Shown: piece after piece, positions 44,285 through 51,952 of the stretch | Layout of the letters: every line of letters starts with the position of its first letter | How positions within the stretch are numbered: the first letter of the stretch is position 1 | Assembly (NCBI GenBank): GCA_910578575.1 | Contig: CAJTQP010000002.1 | Span: 12,797-76,796, forward strand | Direction of reading: 5' to 3' | From: an uncultured Oscillospiraceae bacterium | GTDB lineage: Bacteria; Bacillota; Clostridia; Oscillospirales; Oscillospiraceae | DNA length: 64,000 nt | Position numbers and translations under genes: made by a program | Notes under the pieces: model-generated | What the model was told of the DNA's origin: nothing | Seen by the model: the letters and a program-made list of their open reading frames with translations, nothing else | Database searches by the model: none

Positions 44285-44776
44285 ATGAATGCAAAAGGAC
44301 TGGTCCATAAGTACGGGGACAACGTGGACACCGACGTCATCATCCCCGCCCGTTACCTGAACATTGCCGACAAGAAAGAGCTTGCCACCCACTGCATGGA
44401 GGACATCGACACCAACTTCGTCAAGGTCGTCAACCAGGGCGACGTGATGGTGGGGGGGCTGAACTTCGGCTGCGGCTCCTCCCGTGAGCACGCCCCCATG
44501 GTCATCAAGGAGAGCGGCATCTCCTGTGTGATTGCAAAAACCTTCGCCCGGATCTTCTACCGCAACGCCATCAACATCGGCCTGGCCATTTTGGAGTGCC
44601 CAGAAGCCAGCGAGGGCATCGACGCCGGGGACGAGGTGGCGGTGGACTTCGACACCGGGGTCATCACCAACCTGACCAAGAACGAGACCTACCAGGCCAG
44701 CCCCTTCCCGGAGTTCATCAAAGAGATCATCCAGGCCGGGGGCCTCATGGCCTCCATTAAGAAGGGGGGCAACTGA
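44285..44776 (+). CDS. leuD: 3-isopropylmalate dehydratase small subunit
   Basis: 163 residues. GDNVDTDVIIPARYLN and NFGCGSSREHAP, the swivelling domain loop that closes the active site on LeuC. 21 bp after leuC and 3 bp before leuB. Confidence 0.95.
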   Translation: MNAKGLVHKYGDNVDTDVIIPARYLNIADKKELATHCMEDIDTNFVKVVNQGDVMVGGLNFGCGSSREHAPMVIKESGISCVIAKTFARIFYRNAINIGLAILECPEASEGIDAGDEVAVDFDTGVITNLTKNETYQASPFPEFIKEIIQAGGLMASIKKGGN

Positions 44777-44779
44777 GCC

Positions 44780-45850
44780 ATGGAAGCAAAACTCGCCGTC
44801 ATCCGGGGCGACGGCATCGGCCCCGACATCGTAGAACAGGCCCTGCTGGTGCTCCATAAGATCGAGGAGAAGTTTGGCCACAAGTTCCACTGCCAGGACG
44901 TGCTGGCGGGGGGCTGCGCCATCGACGCTGTGGGCAACTGCCTGCCCCAGGAGACCATTGACGTGTGCAAAGCCGCCGACGCGGTGCTGCTGGGGGCCGT
45001 GGGGGGACCCAAGTGGGACACCCTCCCCGGCGGGGAGCGCCCGGAACGGGCCCTGCTGGGGCTGCGCAAGGAGCTGGGGCTCTTCGCCAACCTCCGTCCC
45101 GCCATGATCTTTGAAGCCCTGGCCGGGGCCTCCCCCCTGAAGGCAGAGATCTTGGAGGGGGGGCTGGACATCTTGGTGGTCCGGGAGCTCACCGGGGGTA
45201 TTTACTTCGGGGAGCGGGGCACCAAGGACACCCCCATGGGCCCCGCCGCCTACGACGTGGAGCAGTATTCCGAGGGGGAGGTGCGCCGCATCGCCAAGGT
45301 GGCCTTTGATATGGCCCAGAAGCGCAACAAGCATGTCACCAGCGTGGACAAGGCAAACGTGCTGGACTCCTCCCGCCTGTGGCGGCGCATTGTGGCGGAG
45401 GTGGCCAAGGACTACCCCGACGTGACCCTGGACAACCTCTACGTGGACAACGCCGCCATGCAGCTGGTGCGCAACCCCCGTCAGTTTGACGTGATTGTCA
45501 CCAGCAACATCTTTGGGGACATCCTCTCCGACGAGGCCAGCCAGATCACCGGCTCCATCGGGATGCTCCCCTCCGCCTCCCTGGCGGTGGGCAACTTTGG
45601 GATGTACGAGCCCATCCACGGCTCCGCCCCGGACATCGCCGGCCAGGACAAGGCCAACCCCACCGCCACCATCCTGTCTGTAGCCATGATGCTGCGCTAC
45701 ACCTTCGGCCTGGGGGCCGAGGCGGACGCCATTGAGAACGCTGTGAAGGCCGTTCTAGCCCAGGGCCTGCGTACCCCGGACCTGTTCACCGGGGAGGGCA
45801 AGCTGGTGGGTACCCAGGAGATGGGCGCGGCCATCGCGGCAGCGATTTGA
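44780..45850 (+). CDS. leuB: 3-isopropylmalate dehydrogenase
   Basis: 356 residues. IRGDGIGPDIVEQ, the substrate Arg region LRKELGLFANLRPA, VDKANVLDSSRLWR and GSAPDIAGQDKANPTA. NAD-dependent oxidative decarboxylation, last leu-specific step. Followed by a terminator. Confidence 0.96.
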   Translation: MEAKLAVIRGDGIGPDIVEQALLVLHKIEEKFGHKFHCQDVLAGGCAIDAVGNCLPQETIDVCKAADAVLLGAVGGPKWDTLPGGERPERALLGLRKELGLFANLRPAMIFEALAGASPLKAEILEGGLDILVVRELTGGIYFGERGTKDTPMGPAAYDVEQYSEGEVRRIAKVAFDMAQKRNKHVTSVDKANVLDSSRLWRRIVAEVAKDYPDVTLDNLYVDNAAMQLVRNPRQFDVIVTSNIFGDILSDEASQITGSIGMLPSASLAVGNFGMYEPIHGSAPDIAGQDKANPTATILSVAMMLRYTFGLGAEADAIENAVKAVLAQGLRTPDLFTGEGKLVGTQEMGAAIAAAI

Positions 45851-45908
45851 TGCGATCAGCACAAGGTACCTCGCGGGGATCGGAGAAAAGATAAGCCTTA
45901 GCCCTAAA

Positions 45909-45937
45909 AAAGGCTCCCGCCTAGAGGGAGCCTTTGG
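45909..45937 (+). terminator. Terminator of leuACDB
   Basis: AAAGGCTCCC (45909-45918) pairs with GGGAGCCTTT (45926-45935). Confidence 0.8.
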
Positions 45938-45952
45938 GGCTGCGGTTACTGG

Positions 45953-45981
45953 TTGACAAACCTCCAAAACCGCCGTATAAT
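45953..45981 (+). promoter_or_regulatory. Consensus promoter of an antisense transcript
   Basis: TTGACA (45953-45958), 17-nt spacer, TATAAT (45976-45981): a perfect match to consensus. No plus-strand gene follows; it points into the 3' end of the small peptide gene on the other strand. Confidence 0.85.
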
Positions 45982-45987
45982 AAAAAC

Positions 45988-46070
45988 AGAAGGGCGCCGC
46001 TACTGACGGTCAGCCCCAATTTTCAATCAACAGAATTGTTGACCGCTTGGGTACCAGCCGAGCGGTCAAC
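45988..46070 (+). ncRNA. Predicted antisense RNA (type I antitoxin candidate)
   Basis: Expected start about 7 nt after the -10 box. It would end at or after the stem GTTGACCGCT (46039-46048)/AGCGGTCAAC (46061-46070), which also lies at the 3' end of the opposing peptide gene. The 3' T-run is weak (CTGCCTTTAT), so the end is uncertain. Existence inferred from promoter and hairpin only. Confidence 0.5.
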
Positions 46071-46152
46071 CTGCCTTTATGGCCAGCACGACCAGCGAAC
46101 CCGCCAGACATGCCAGAACCCGCAGCGCAAAGAGCACTCGGTCCTTCCACAT
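46066..46152 (-). CDS. 28-residue hydrophobic peptide, type I toxin candidate
   Basis: Starts MWKDRVLFALRVLACL and ends VVLAIKAG: a short charged N-terminus, one membrane helix (about residues 6-25) and a Lys near the end, the plan of Fst/TxpA/Ldr-type toxins. GGGGGGAGGTGG ends 6-8 nt before the ATG, an excellent site. The stop codon lies in the shared stem-loop. No clear promoter was found upstream on this strand (TTCCAG-17-GTAAAT at 46221-46193 is poor). Homology to a known toxin family is not claimed. Confidence 0.6.
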   Translation of the reverse strand: MWKDRVLFALRVLACLAGSLVVLAIKAG

Positions 46153-46249
46153 CAGCTACCACCTCCCCCCTATTTTGTATTCGCCAAGGGGTATTTACGG
46201 TGGGCCAACCGCATTCTGGAACATGCGGCATTTCATACACATCCAACTG

Positions 46250-46290
46250 AAACCCCGCACACTGCCCACTTGGGCGGCGTGCGGGGGTTT
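46250..46290. terminator. Bidirectional stem-loop after the XRE gene
   Basis: AACCCCGCACACTGCCC pairs with GGGCGGCGTGCGGGGGTT around a short loop; TTGGTTTT follows on the plus side and TTTCAG on the minus side. Confidence 0.7.
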
Positions 46291-46299
46291 GGTTTTATC

Positions 46300-46578
46300 C
46301 TAGTCCCTCCGTAGATCCTCCACAATCTGACGCACATGGGCCACGACCTCCTGGGGAAGCCCACTCACATCCAAGCATTCCTTGGAGTCCAATCCTAGGA
46401 GGTAATCTGTCGAGACGGAGAAAAAGCTTGCCAGCTTCATCAACATCTCAATGGATGGCTGGATATTGTCATTCTCCCAATTTGAAATACTTTGCTTTGT
46501 GACCCCCAGGCGTTTGGCAAGGTCAACCTGACTGATATTGCGTGCCTGCCGAAGGAGGCGGATCCTTTGATTCAGCAT
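46300..46578 (-). CDS. XRE family repressor
   Basis: 92 residues from ATG 46578 with AGAGGTT upstream; ten more codons upstream lack a site. MLNQRIRLLRQARNISQVDLAKRLGV then SISNWENDNIQPSIEML is a helix-turn-helix; STDYLLGLD closes the domain. It diverges from two small membrane-protein genes, with two palindromic operators in the 160-bp gap, suggesting it represses them and itself. Confidence 0.85.
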   Translation of the reverse strand: MLNQRIRLLRQARNISQVDLAKRLGVTKQSISNWENDNIQPSIEMLMKLASFFSVSTDYLLGLDSKECLDVSGLPQEVVAHVRQIVEDLRRD

Positions 46579-46602
46579 AGTAGAAACCTCTGAAATCAAT
46601 AT

Positions 46603-46655
46603 ATACAATACTATTGTATCTTTTTACTTAACTCCCTAAAAATACTATGGTATTT
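46603..46655. promoter_or_regulatory. Two palindromic operator candidates for the XRE repressor
   Basis: ATACAATACTATTGTAT (46603-46619) and AAATACTATGGTATTT (46640-46655), both perfect dyads sharing AATAC...GTATT half-sites, 21 bp apart, in the divergent intergenic region. Confidence 0.7.
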
Positions 46656-46739
46656 TAATATTGAACTTTAGGAGGTTGATCCACGATAGAACCGTTTGTT
46701 GCGCAAAGGAAACTTCAAATCATTGGAAAGCATCTGTGT

Positions 46740-47030
46740 GTGTTCGCGCTCTTTATCATGGATTGCCACTGGGGATGCCCTATTTATTCTCTCTTTGGCA
46801 TCGTCTGCCCTGGATGTGGGCTGACTAGAGCTTGGCTTTGTTTCCTTCATGGGGATTTTACCCGTGCGTTTGCCTACCACAGTCTGTTTCTCCCCACTCC
46901 CTTTTTTGTTTTTCTTTTTGCGCACAGAGGTACAAAGCTGATTGTCAGAAGCAAACTTCTTGATTCGCTCTTGCTAATCTATGTATTGATGTTATCTGTC
47001 TATCAATTATGGCGAGTATGCACCTCCTGA
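46740..47030 (+). CDS. DUF2752 small membrane protein
   Basis: 96 residues from GTG 46740. Family motif GIVCPGCGLTRAWLCFLHGDF is present, with two or three membrane segments (PTPFFVFLFAH, DSLLLIYVLMLSVYQL). The frame is open up to 46680 and encodes family-like residues (KLQIIGKHLCVFALF) before the GTG, and AGGAGG lies at 46670-46675, yet no ATG, GTG or TTG occurs in this frame between them. The true start may be a rare codon such as ATA 46686, or the upstream part is unused. Pairs with a TM2 gene. Confidence 0.75.
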   Translation: MFALFIMDCHWGCPIYSLFGIVCPGCGLTRAWLCFLHGDFTRAFAYHSLFLPTPFFVFLFAHRGTKLIVRSKLLDSLLLIYVLMLSVYQLWRVCTS

Positions 47031-47060
47031 GTTGTCTTATATAAAGGAGAACGTGTAAGT

Positions 47061-47396
47061 ATGACAAAAGATAAGGTTGATATGTACATAATGACAAACC
47101 AAAAATTCCTTCCTGCGGAAAAAACAGTTTTTCTAAAGCAGAAATTATTAGCGGCCGATGAAGCAAAGTTTAATTTGGCCTCATCCGTTGAGCTGAAAGA
47201 CCCTACCACACTCCTGCTTGTTTCCATCTTCTTAGGATCATTGGGAATCGACCGGTTTATGTTGGGTGACATTGGCATGGGTATCCTGAAACTATTGACG
47301 CTTGGTTTGTGCGGCATTTTAACGATTATTGATTGGTTTACCGTCCAAAAAAGGGCCAGGGAACTAAACTACAGCAAGTTGATTGTTATTTTGTGA
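47061..47396 (+). CDS. TM2 domain membrane protein
   Basis: 111 residues. After a charged N-terminus, the TM2 domain is clear: LLLVSIFLGSLGIDRFMLG, GILKLLTLGLCGILTIIDWF, two helices joined by a short DRF-containing loop. AAGGAG lies 11 nt before the start. TM2 and DUF2752 genes often sit together; function unknown. Confidence 0.85.
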   Translation: MTKDKVDMYIMTNQKFLPAEKTVFLKQKLLAADEAKFNLASSVELKDPTTLLLVSIFLGSLGIDRFMLGDIGMGILKLLTLGLCGILTIIDWFTVQKRARELNYSKLIVIL

Positions 47397-47488
47397 TTTC
47401 ATGCAAAACAGGTACTTTCCATCCGGAAAGTATGTTTCAGTCTGTCAAAAAGGTAGTTCGTCCTCTAAGAAAAGAAGCGGGAAACCTG

Positions 47489-47643
47489 TGGGCTGGCGAA
47501 GGCGCCGATCCTTACAAGGACACGTGAGTGGTCTCATCGCCCGTCGGTTCACAATGGACGTGGTTGGGTGCTTCCCCTGTGGCCTCCGCTTGTCTTGTGG
47601 ACGCCTACGTTGGATGTAGCGGCCGGCGCCCTCGGCGGCCCGC
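47489..47643 (+). repeat. Dispersed ~155-bp palindromic element, copy C (left end degenerate)
   Basis: The left end is decayed (GTGGGCTGGCGAAGGCGCCG...CTTACA) but the body GGTTCACAATGGACGTGGTT and the right end TGTAGCGGCCGGCGCCCTCG...GCCCGC match copies A, B and D. It lies downstream of the TM2 gene. Confidence 0.85.
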
Positions 47644-47695
47644 AGGGGTGTACCCACTTCTTTGACACGCTGTTTTTCCCACTGATGCAGGCAAT

Positions 47696-47992
47696 TTAAG
47701 CCTTCACCCGTTCCCGCCTAGCCACGTCGATCTCGGTCTCTTCCAAAGATATCCCGGCGGTCCCGTTCCGCCGCGCCTCCTCACCAAGCTGGTATCGCGC
47801 CCGGACAGCCCATTGGTTTTGATCCTCCTGCACCGGCAGCGTCATCTGAAACGGGACACCGTTGACCAAAATAGAGCGTTTTAGAAACATCCGAATGGCC
47901 GTAGACAGGTCCAACCCCAACGCCTCATATACACTTGCCGCCTGATTTTTCAATTCTTCGTCCACACGGACTTGGATCAAACTGGTAGCCAT
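47696..47992 (-). CDS. RelB/DinJ family antitoxin without adjacent toxin
   Basis: 98 residues. The N-terminus SLIQVRVDEELKNQAASVYE and LDLSTAIRMFLKRSILVNGVPF are the DinJ ribbon-helix-helix region. Downstream on this strand lies only repeat copy C and no RelE/YafQ gene, so the toxin was lost or replaced. A consensus promoter and repeated ATTGTA motifs lie upstream. Confidence 0.85.
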   Translation of the reverse strand: MATSLIQVRVDEELKNQAASVYEALGLDLSTAIRMFLKRSILVNGVPFQMTLPVQEDQNQWAVRARYQLGEEARRNGTAGISLEETEIDVARRERVKA

Positions 47993-48040
47993 GACGCATC
48001 CTCCTTATCAAAATATATCATTGTACGATATTGTAATTTA

Positions 48041-48069
48041 ATTATATTCTATTGTATGTCATCTGTCAA
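48041..48069 (-). promoter_or_regulatory. Consensus promoter of the orphan dinJ-like gene
   Basis: On the minus strand TTGACA (48069-48064), 17-nt spacer, TATAAT (48046-48041). Three ATTGTA copies at about 48020-48056 could be the antitoxin's operator. Confidence 0.8.
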
Positions 48070-48158
48070 GAAATATATCCTCCCTTTCCCTGCCCTCCCC
48101 TCCCCCGCAAAAACTGTAGGATACCGCAAAATTTGTAGGAATTTTTCCAAAATAATTG

Positions 48159-48187
48159 TTGCATTCACAGGTAGGGCGTGATATACT
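48159..48187 (+). promoter_or_regulatory. Promoter of gdhA
   Basis: TTGCAT (48159-48164), 17-nt spacer, TATACT (48182-48187). A leader of about 100 nt follows, with one small stem (GGCAAC/GTTGTC near 48206-48225). Confidence 0.8.
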
Positions 48188-48298
48188 TTCAAGTGCAAAG
48201 AGGGCAACGCAATCGAGTTGTCCTTGGCCCCACGTCTCCAGTATTTTCGCCTGAGCGAACAGGCCTAAATAAATCAACAAAAAAGGAGCAAACCCATC

Positions 48299-49648
48299 AT
48301 GAATGCTTATATCGAACGCGTGATTGAAACCGTCAAGCAGAAGCACGGCAGCGAGCCTGAGTTCGTGCAGACCGTCGAGGAAGTCCTGAGCTCTCTGAGC
48401 CCCGTCGTGGATGCCCATCCCGAATACGAGGCCGTTGACCTGCTGGGCCGCATGGTCGAGCCTGAGCGTATGTTCACCTTCCGCGTGGTCTGGACCGACG
48501 ACGCCGGCAAGACCCACACCAACATCGGCTATCGCTGCCAGTTCAACGGCGCACTGGGCCCCTACAAGGGCGGCCTGCGCTTCCAGCCCAACGTGTATCC
48601 CGGCATCGTGAAGTTCCTGGGCTTTGAGCAGATCTTCAAGAACTCCCTCACCGGCCTGCCCATCGGCGGCGGCAAGGGCGGCGCTGACTTCGATCCCTCC
48701 GGCAAGTCCGACGCTGAGATCATGCGCTTCTGCCAGAGCTTCATGACCGCTCTGTATCGTTACATCGGGCCCGACGTGGACGTCCCCGCTGGCGACATGG
48801 GCGTGGGCGGCCGTGAGATCGGCTTCCTGTATGGCCAGTATCGCCGCCTGAAGGGCACCTTCGAGAACGGCGTGCTCACCGGCAAGGGCCTGTCCTATGG
48901 CGGCTCCCTGGCTCGTCCTGAGGCCACCGGCTTCGGCGCTGTCTATTATCTGCTGGAAGTCCTCAAGCACGAGGGCGAGGACATCAAGGGCAAGACCATC
49001 GTGGCTGCCGGCTTCGGCAACGTCACCTGGGGCATCTGCAAGAAGGCCATGCAGCTGGGCGCTAAGGTCATCACCCTGTCCGGCCCCGACGGCTACATCT
49101 ACGATCCCGACGGTGTCTGCACCGAGGAGAAGGTGGAATACCTGCTGGAGATGCGTTCCTCCGGCCGCAACCAGGTCAAGGATTATGCTGACAAGTTCGG
49201 CGTCAAGTTCTTCCCCGGCGAGAAGCCCTGGGGCGTGAAGGGCGACATCGTGATGCCCTCCGCTATGCAGAACGACGTCAACATGGAGCAGGCTAAGCGC
49301 ATCGTGGAGACCGGTGCCAAGTACTACATCGAAGTGGCCAACATGCCCACCACCAACGACGCTCTGAAGTTCCTCATGGACCAGAAGAACCTCATCGTCG
49401 CTCCCTCCAAGGCTGTTAACGCCGGCGGCGTTGGCGTTTCCGCTATGGAAATGTCCCAGAACTCCGAGCGTCTGTCCTGGACCGAGGAAGAGGTTGACTC
49501 TCAGCTGCAGCGCATGATGGAGACCATCCACAGAGTGTCCGCTGAGGCCGCTGAGAAGTATGGCCTGGGTTACAACCTGGTGGCTGGCGCCAACATCGCT
49601 GGCTTCCTGAAGGTTGCTGAGGCTATGCTGGAGCAGGGCATCTTCTAA
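48299..49648 (+). CDS. gdhA: NADP-type glutamate dehydrogenase
   Basis: 449 residues, the hexameric type. Substrate region GPYKGGLRFQPNVYPGIVKF, catalytic Lys region LTGLPIGGGKGGADFDP, and the dinucleotide fold VAAGFGNVTWGI. Interconverts glutamate and 2-oxoglutarate plus ammonia. AAAAGGAG lies 9 nt before the start. Codon use differs from neighbours (many gct, cgt, tcc), as usual for very highly expressed genes. Followed by a terminator. Confidence 0.97.
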   Translation: MNAYIERVIETVKQKHGSEPEFVQTVEEVLSSLSPVVDAHPEYEAVDLLGRMVEPERMFTFRVVWTDDAGKTHTNIGYRCQFNGALGPYKGGLRFQPNVYPGIVKFLGFEQIFKNSLTGLPIGGGKGGADFDPSGKSDAEIMRFCQSFMTALYRYIGPDVDVPAGDMGVGGREIGFLYGQYRRLKGTFENGVLTGKGLSYGGSLARPEATGFGAVYYLLEVLKHEGEDIKGKTIVAAGFGNVTWGICKKAMQLGAKVITLSGPDGYIYDPDGVCTEEKVEYLLEMRSSGRNQVKDYADKFGVKFFPGEKPWGVKGDIVMPSAMQNDVNMEQAKRIVETGAKYYIEVANMPTTNDALKFLMDQKNLIVAPSKAVNAGGVGVSAMEMSQNSERLSWTEEEVDSQLQRMMETIHRVSAEAAEKYGLGYNLVAGANIAGFLKVAEAMLEQGIF

Positions 49649-49681
49649 TTAGACCCCCATTCTCTGACATTCAATCACGCG

Positions 49682-49709
49682 AGGCCCGGCCATTTCGGCC
49701 GGGCCTTTT
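49682..49709 (+). terminator. Terminator of gdhA
   Basis: AGGCCCGGCC (49682-49691) pairs with GGCCGGGCCT (49697-49706), then TTTT. Confidence 0.93.
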
Positions 49710-49714
49710 CTTTC

Positions 49715-49743
49715 TTGACGAAGGGCCCGACGGATGATACAAT
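49715..49743 (+). promoter_or_regulatory. Promoter of the sortase operon
   Basis: TTGACG (49715-49720), 17-nt spacer, TACAAT (49738-49743). A stem AAGCCGGGGC/GGCCCTGGCTT near 49775-49802 followed by TT could attenuate the transcript. Confidence 0.75.
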
Positions 49744-49825
49744 AGAGCCGTATCAAAACGGGATCACGGACGAAAAGCCGGGGCTGCGCGGCCCTGGCTT
49801 TTCCCCTACCCCAGGGAGGGACGCC

Positions 49826-50653
49826 ATGAAACGCCGTGTAATCAAAGTGATTTTGCTGCTGGTGCTGGTAATCAGCCTGGTGGCCCTGGGCCAACAGGCC
49901 TATAACAACCACCGGGCCAAGCAGGACAAAGCCGAGGCCGCCGCCCTGATGCGTATGGACCCCGGCTTCCCCACCAACACCTCCGGGGAGCCCCTGCCCA
50001 AGGAGGCCGCCGCCCTGGCCTATGTGGACCTGAAAGGCCTGCAAGCCATCAACCCCGACGTCATCGGCTGGGTGGAGATCCCCGGCACCGAGCTGGCCTA
50101 CCCTCTGCTCCAGGGGGAGGACAACCAATACTATCTCACCCACAGCTGGAAAGGGGAGGAGAACTCCGGCGGCTCCATTTTCCTAGAGTCCACCAGCAAC
50201 CCTGACCTCTCCGACTTCCACACCATCGTCTACGGCCACCGGATGTTCAACAACAGTATGTTCGGTACCTTGAAATACTACAAGGACCACAGCTACTGGG
50301 AACAACACCCCAGCGTCTACCTGGTGGTAGAGGGGGGTGTGTACCGCTACGACATTTTCGCCGCCTACCAGGCGGGGATCGAGGATACGGTCTATGAACT
50401 GCGTTGGGACGGCCGGGAAGAGAAATTGATCCAATACGCCCTGGAGCAGACCGTGCTGGACACAGACGTGGAGCCCCAACCGGGCCAGCGCCACCTGGCC
50501 CTGTCCACCTGTACCGGCCGTGGCCACGCCAAGCGTTGGGTGGTCCACGGGGTGTTGGGAGCAGAATATCGGGAAAGGAGTACAACCCATGCGGAAACGA
50601 ATCAGCCTACTGGCCCTGTCTCTGGCGTTGAGCCTATTGGCGGCCTGCGGTGA
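49826..50653 (+). CDS. Class B sortase
   Basis: 275 residues from ATG 49826 with GGGAGGG upstream. One N-terminal membrane anchor (VIKVILLLVLVISLVALG). Catalytic His in HTIVYGHRM, Cys in LALSTCTGRGH and Arg in AKRWVVHGVL. The last 22 codons overlap the next gene by 65 bp, an unusually long tail (ERSTTHAETNQP...). Sortases fix proteins to peptidoglycan; no sorting-signal substrate was seen in the window. Confidence 0.93.
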   Translation: MKRRVIKVILLLVLVISLVALGQQAYNNHRAKQDKAEAAALMRMDPGFPTNTSGEPLPKEAAALAYVDLKGLQAINPDVIGWVEIPGTELAYPLLQGEDNQYYLTHSWKGEENSGGSIFLESTSNPDLSDFHTIVYGHRMFNNSMFGTLKYYKDHSYWEQHPSVYLVVEGGVYRYDIFAAYQAGIEDTVYELRWDGREEKLIQYALEQTVLDTDVEPQPGQRHLALSTCTGRGHAKRWVVHGVLGAEYRERSTTHAETNQPTGPVSGVEPIGGLR

Positions 50654-51569
50654 GCCCACGCCGGAGCCCCCCAGTGAACCCACCGCCGAGACCAACCAAG
50701 CGGTGATGGAGGACGCCCAGTGGGCCGACGAGGCCCAGGCTCTGGTGGACTCCCCCGCCGCTGTCTCTCCCCTCCTCTTGCCGGAGGCCAGCGGCCGCGC
50801 GGTGGAGAAAAATCAGCGGGCGGAGATCGACTATTCCAACCTGAAGGACGGCTACGTCATGGCCCAGTTCACCGGCCAGACCAACACCCGCCTCAAGGTC
50901 CAGGTGGCCGGTCCCACCACCACCTATACCTACGACCTCCCCGTCCAGGGCTGGGCCACCTTCCCCCTCTCCGACGGCAACGGGGACTACAGTGTCACCG
51001 TGTTTGAAAACACCTCCGGCACCAAATACGCCACCGTCCTCACCGCCAGCTTCCCCGTAGCCCTGGAGGACGAGTTCGCCCCCTTCCTGCGGCCCAACCA
51101 GTACGTGAACTACCAGGGGGCGGACAACACCATCGCCCAGGCGGCGCAGCTCACCCAGGGCATCCGGGACCCCCTGGAAAAGGTGAGCAAAGTCTACGAC
51201 TACGTGGTGGAAAACATCCACTACGACAAGGAGAAGGCCACCGGAGTCAAGAGCGGCTATCTCCCAAAACTGGACCAGGTGCTGGCGGAGCAGAAGGGGA
51301 TCTGTTTTGACTACGCCGCCCTGATGGCAGGGATGCTCCGCAGCCAGGGGGTGCCCTGTAAGCTGGTGGTAGGCTATGCCGGCTCCGCCTACCACGCCTG
51401 GATCAGCGTCTGGACCGAGGAGACCGGCTGGGTGGATGGCGTCATCTTCTTCGACGGCACCACCTGGCAACGCATGGACCCCACCTTCGCCTCCTCCGGC
51501 AACAGCAGTGAGAGTATCATGGAATATATTGGGGATGGGAGCAATTATACGGCGAAGTATTTGTATTGA
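50589..51569 (+). CDS. Secreted transglutaminase-like lipoprotein
   Basis: 326 residues from ATG 50589 with AAAGGAG upstream. Lipobox LLAAC (Cys20), Pro/Glu-rich linker, then a beta domain and the transglutaminase core: Cys in EQKGICFDYAALMAGML, His in SAYHAWISVW and Asp in RMDPTF. It may act as a peptidase or cross-linker at the surface. Co-transcribed with the sortase gene, whose end it overlaps. Confidence 0.92.
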   Translation: MRKRISLLALSLALSLLAACGEPTPEPPSEPTAETNQAVMEDAQWADEAQALVDSPAAVSPLLLPEASGRAVEKNQRAEIDYSNLKDGYVMAQFTGQTNTRLKVQVAGPTTTYTYDLPVQGWATFPLSDGNGDYSVTVFENTSGTKYATVLTASFPVALEDEFAPFLRPNQYVNYQGADNTIAQAAQLTQGIRDPLEKVSKVYDYVVENIHYDKEKATGVKSGYLPKLDQVLAEQKGICFDYAALMAGMLRSQGVPCKLVVGYAGSAYHAWISVWTEETGWVDGVIFFDGTTWQRMDPTFASSGNSSESIMEYIGDGSNYTAKYLY

Positions 51570-51610
51570 GCCACCCACAATGGTCCCAAGGAAAGATATG
51601 GGGTAAACCA

Positions 51611-51764
51611 TGGGCCGGCGAGGGCGCCGGCCCCTACACCCATCGTGGAGCGTCCCCATGCCACGTGGGGTTCACAGGGAGACGTTTCACCACGTCCATT
51701 GTGACCCTATGGGCGTAAGGACCACGGCGCATCTTTGCAGGGGACGCCGCCCTCGGCGTCCCGC
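51611..51764 (-). repeat. Dispersed ~155-bp palindromic element, copy D (inverted)
   Basis: Reverse orientation to copies A-C: starts GGGCCGGCGAGGGCGCCGGC...CCTACA and ends GGGGACGCCGCCCTCGGCG...CCGC, with the inner GGGTTCACAGGGA and CCATTGTGACC. It follows the transglutaminase gene. Confidence 0.9.
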
Positions 51765-51793
51765 AGGTTTCCTCCGCGCTTCTTTGAAAAAGA

Positions 51794-51818
51794 GCGCCGC
51801 CACAAGCCGTGGCGGCGC
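51794..51818 (-). terminator. Stem-loop, terminator-like on the minus strand
   Basis: GCGCCGCCAC (51794-51803) pairs with GTGGCGGCGC (51809-51818); on the minus strand TCTTTTTC follows. No minus-strand gene lies before it, so it may be a remnant. Confidence 0.5.
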
Positions 51819-51952
51819 AAAGCAGGAGAATGGAATGAACGATGTTCCGGCGGCAGGATCACCGCCAAGTCTATGGTATTCCAAATATTCCCATCCGTCA
51901 AGGGACCTTTTTTGTCGAATGCCGAATTTCTCACAGTTTCACCAAAAATAAC

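Noticed and set aside
42770..45619. 949-codon open frame on the strand opposite leuC-leuD-leuB
   Set aside because: It is the GC-rich mirror of three certain genes, with a composition of Gly/Val/His/Asp and no domain. The same holds for long mirror frames at 978-2987, 8454-10079, 12906-14117 and 58227-60185.
46010..46246. 78-codon frame overlapping the 28-residue peptide on the same strand
   Set aside because: Low-complexity composition and no ribosome binding site. The frame of the 28-residue peptide has a strong site and a clear membrane helix.
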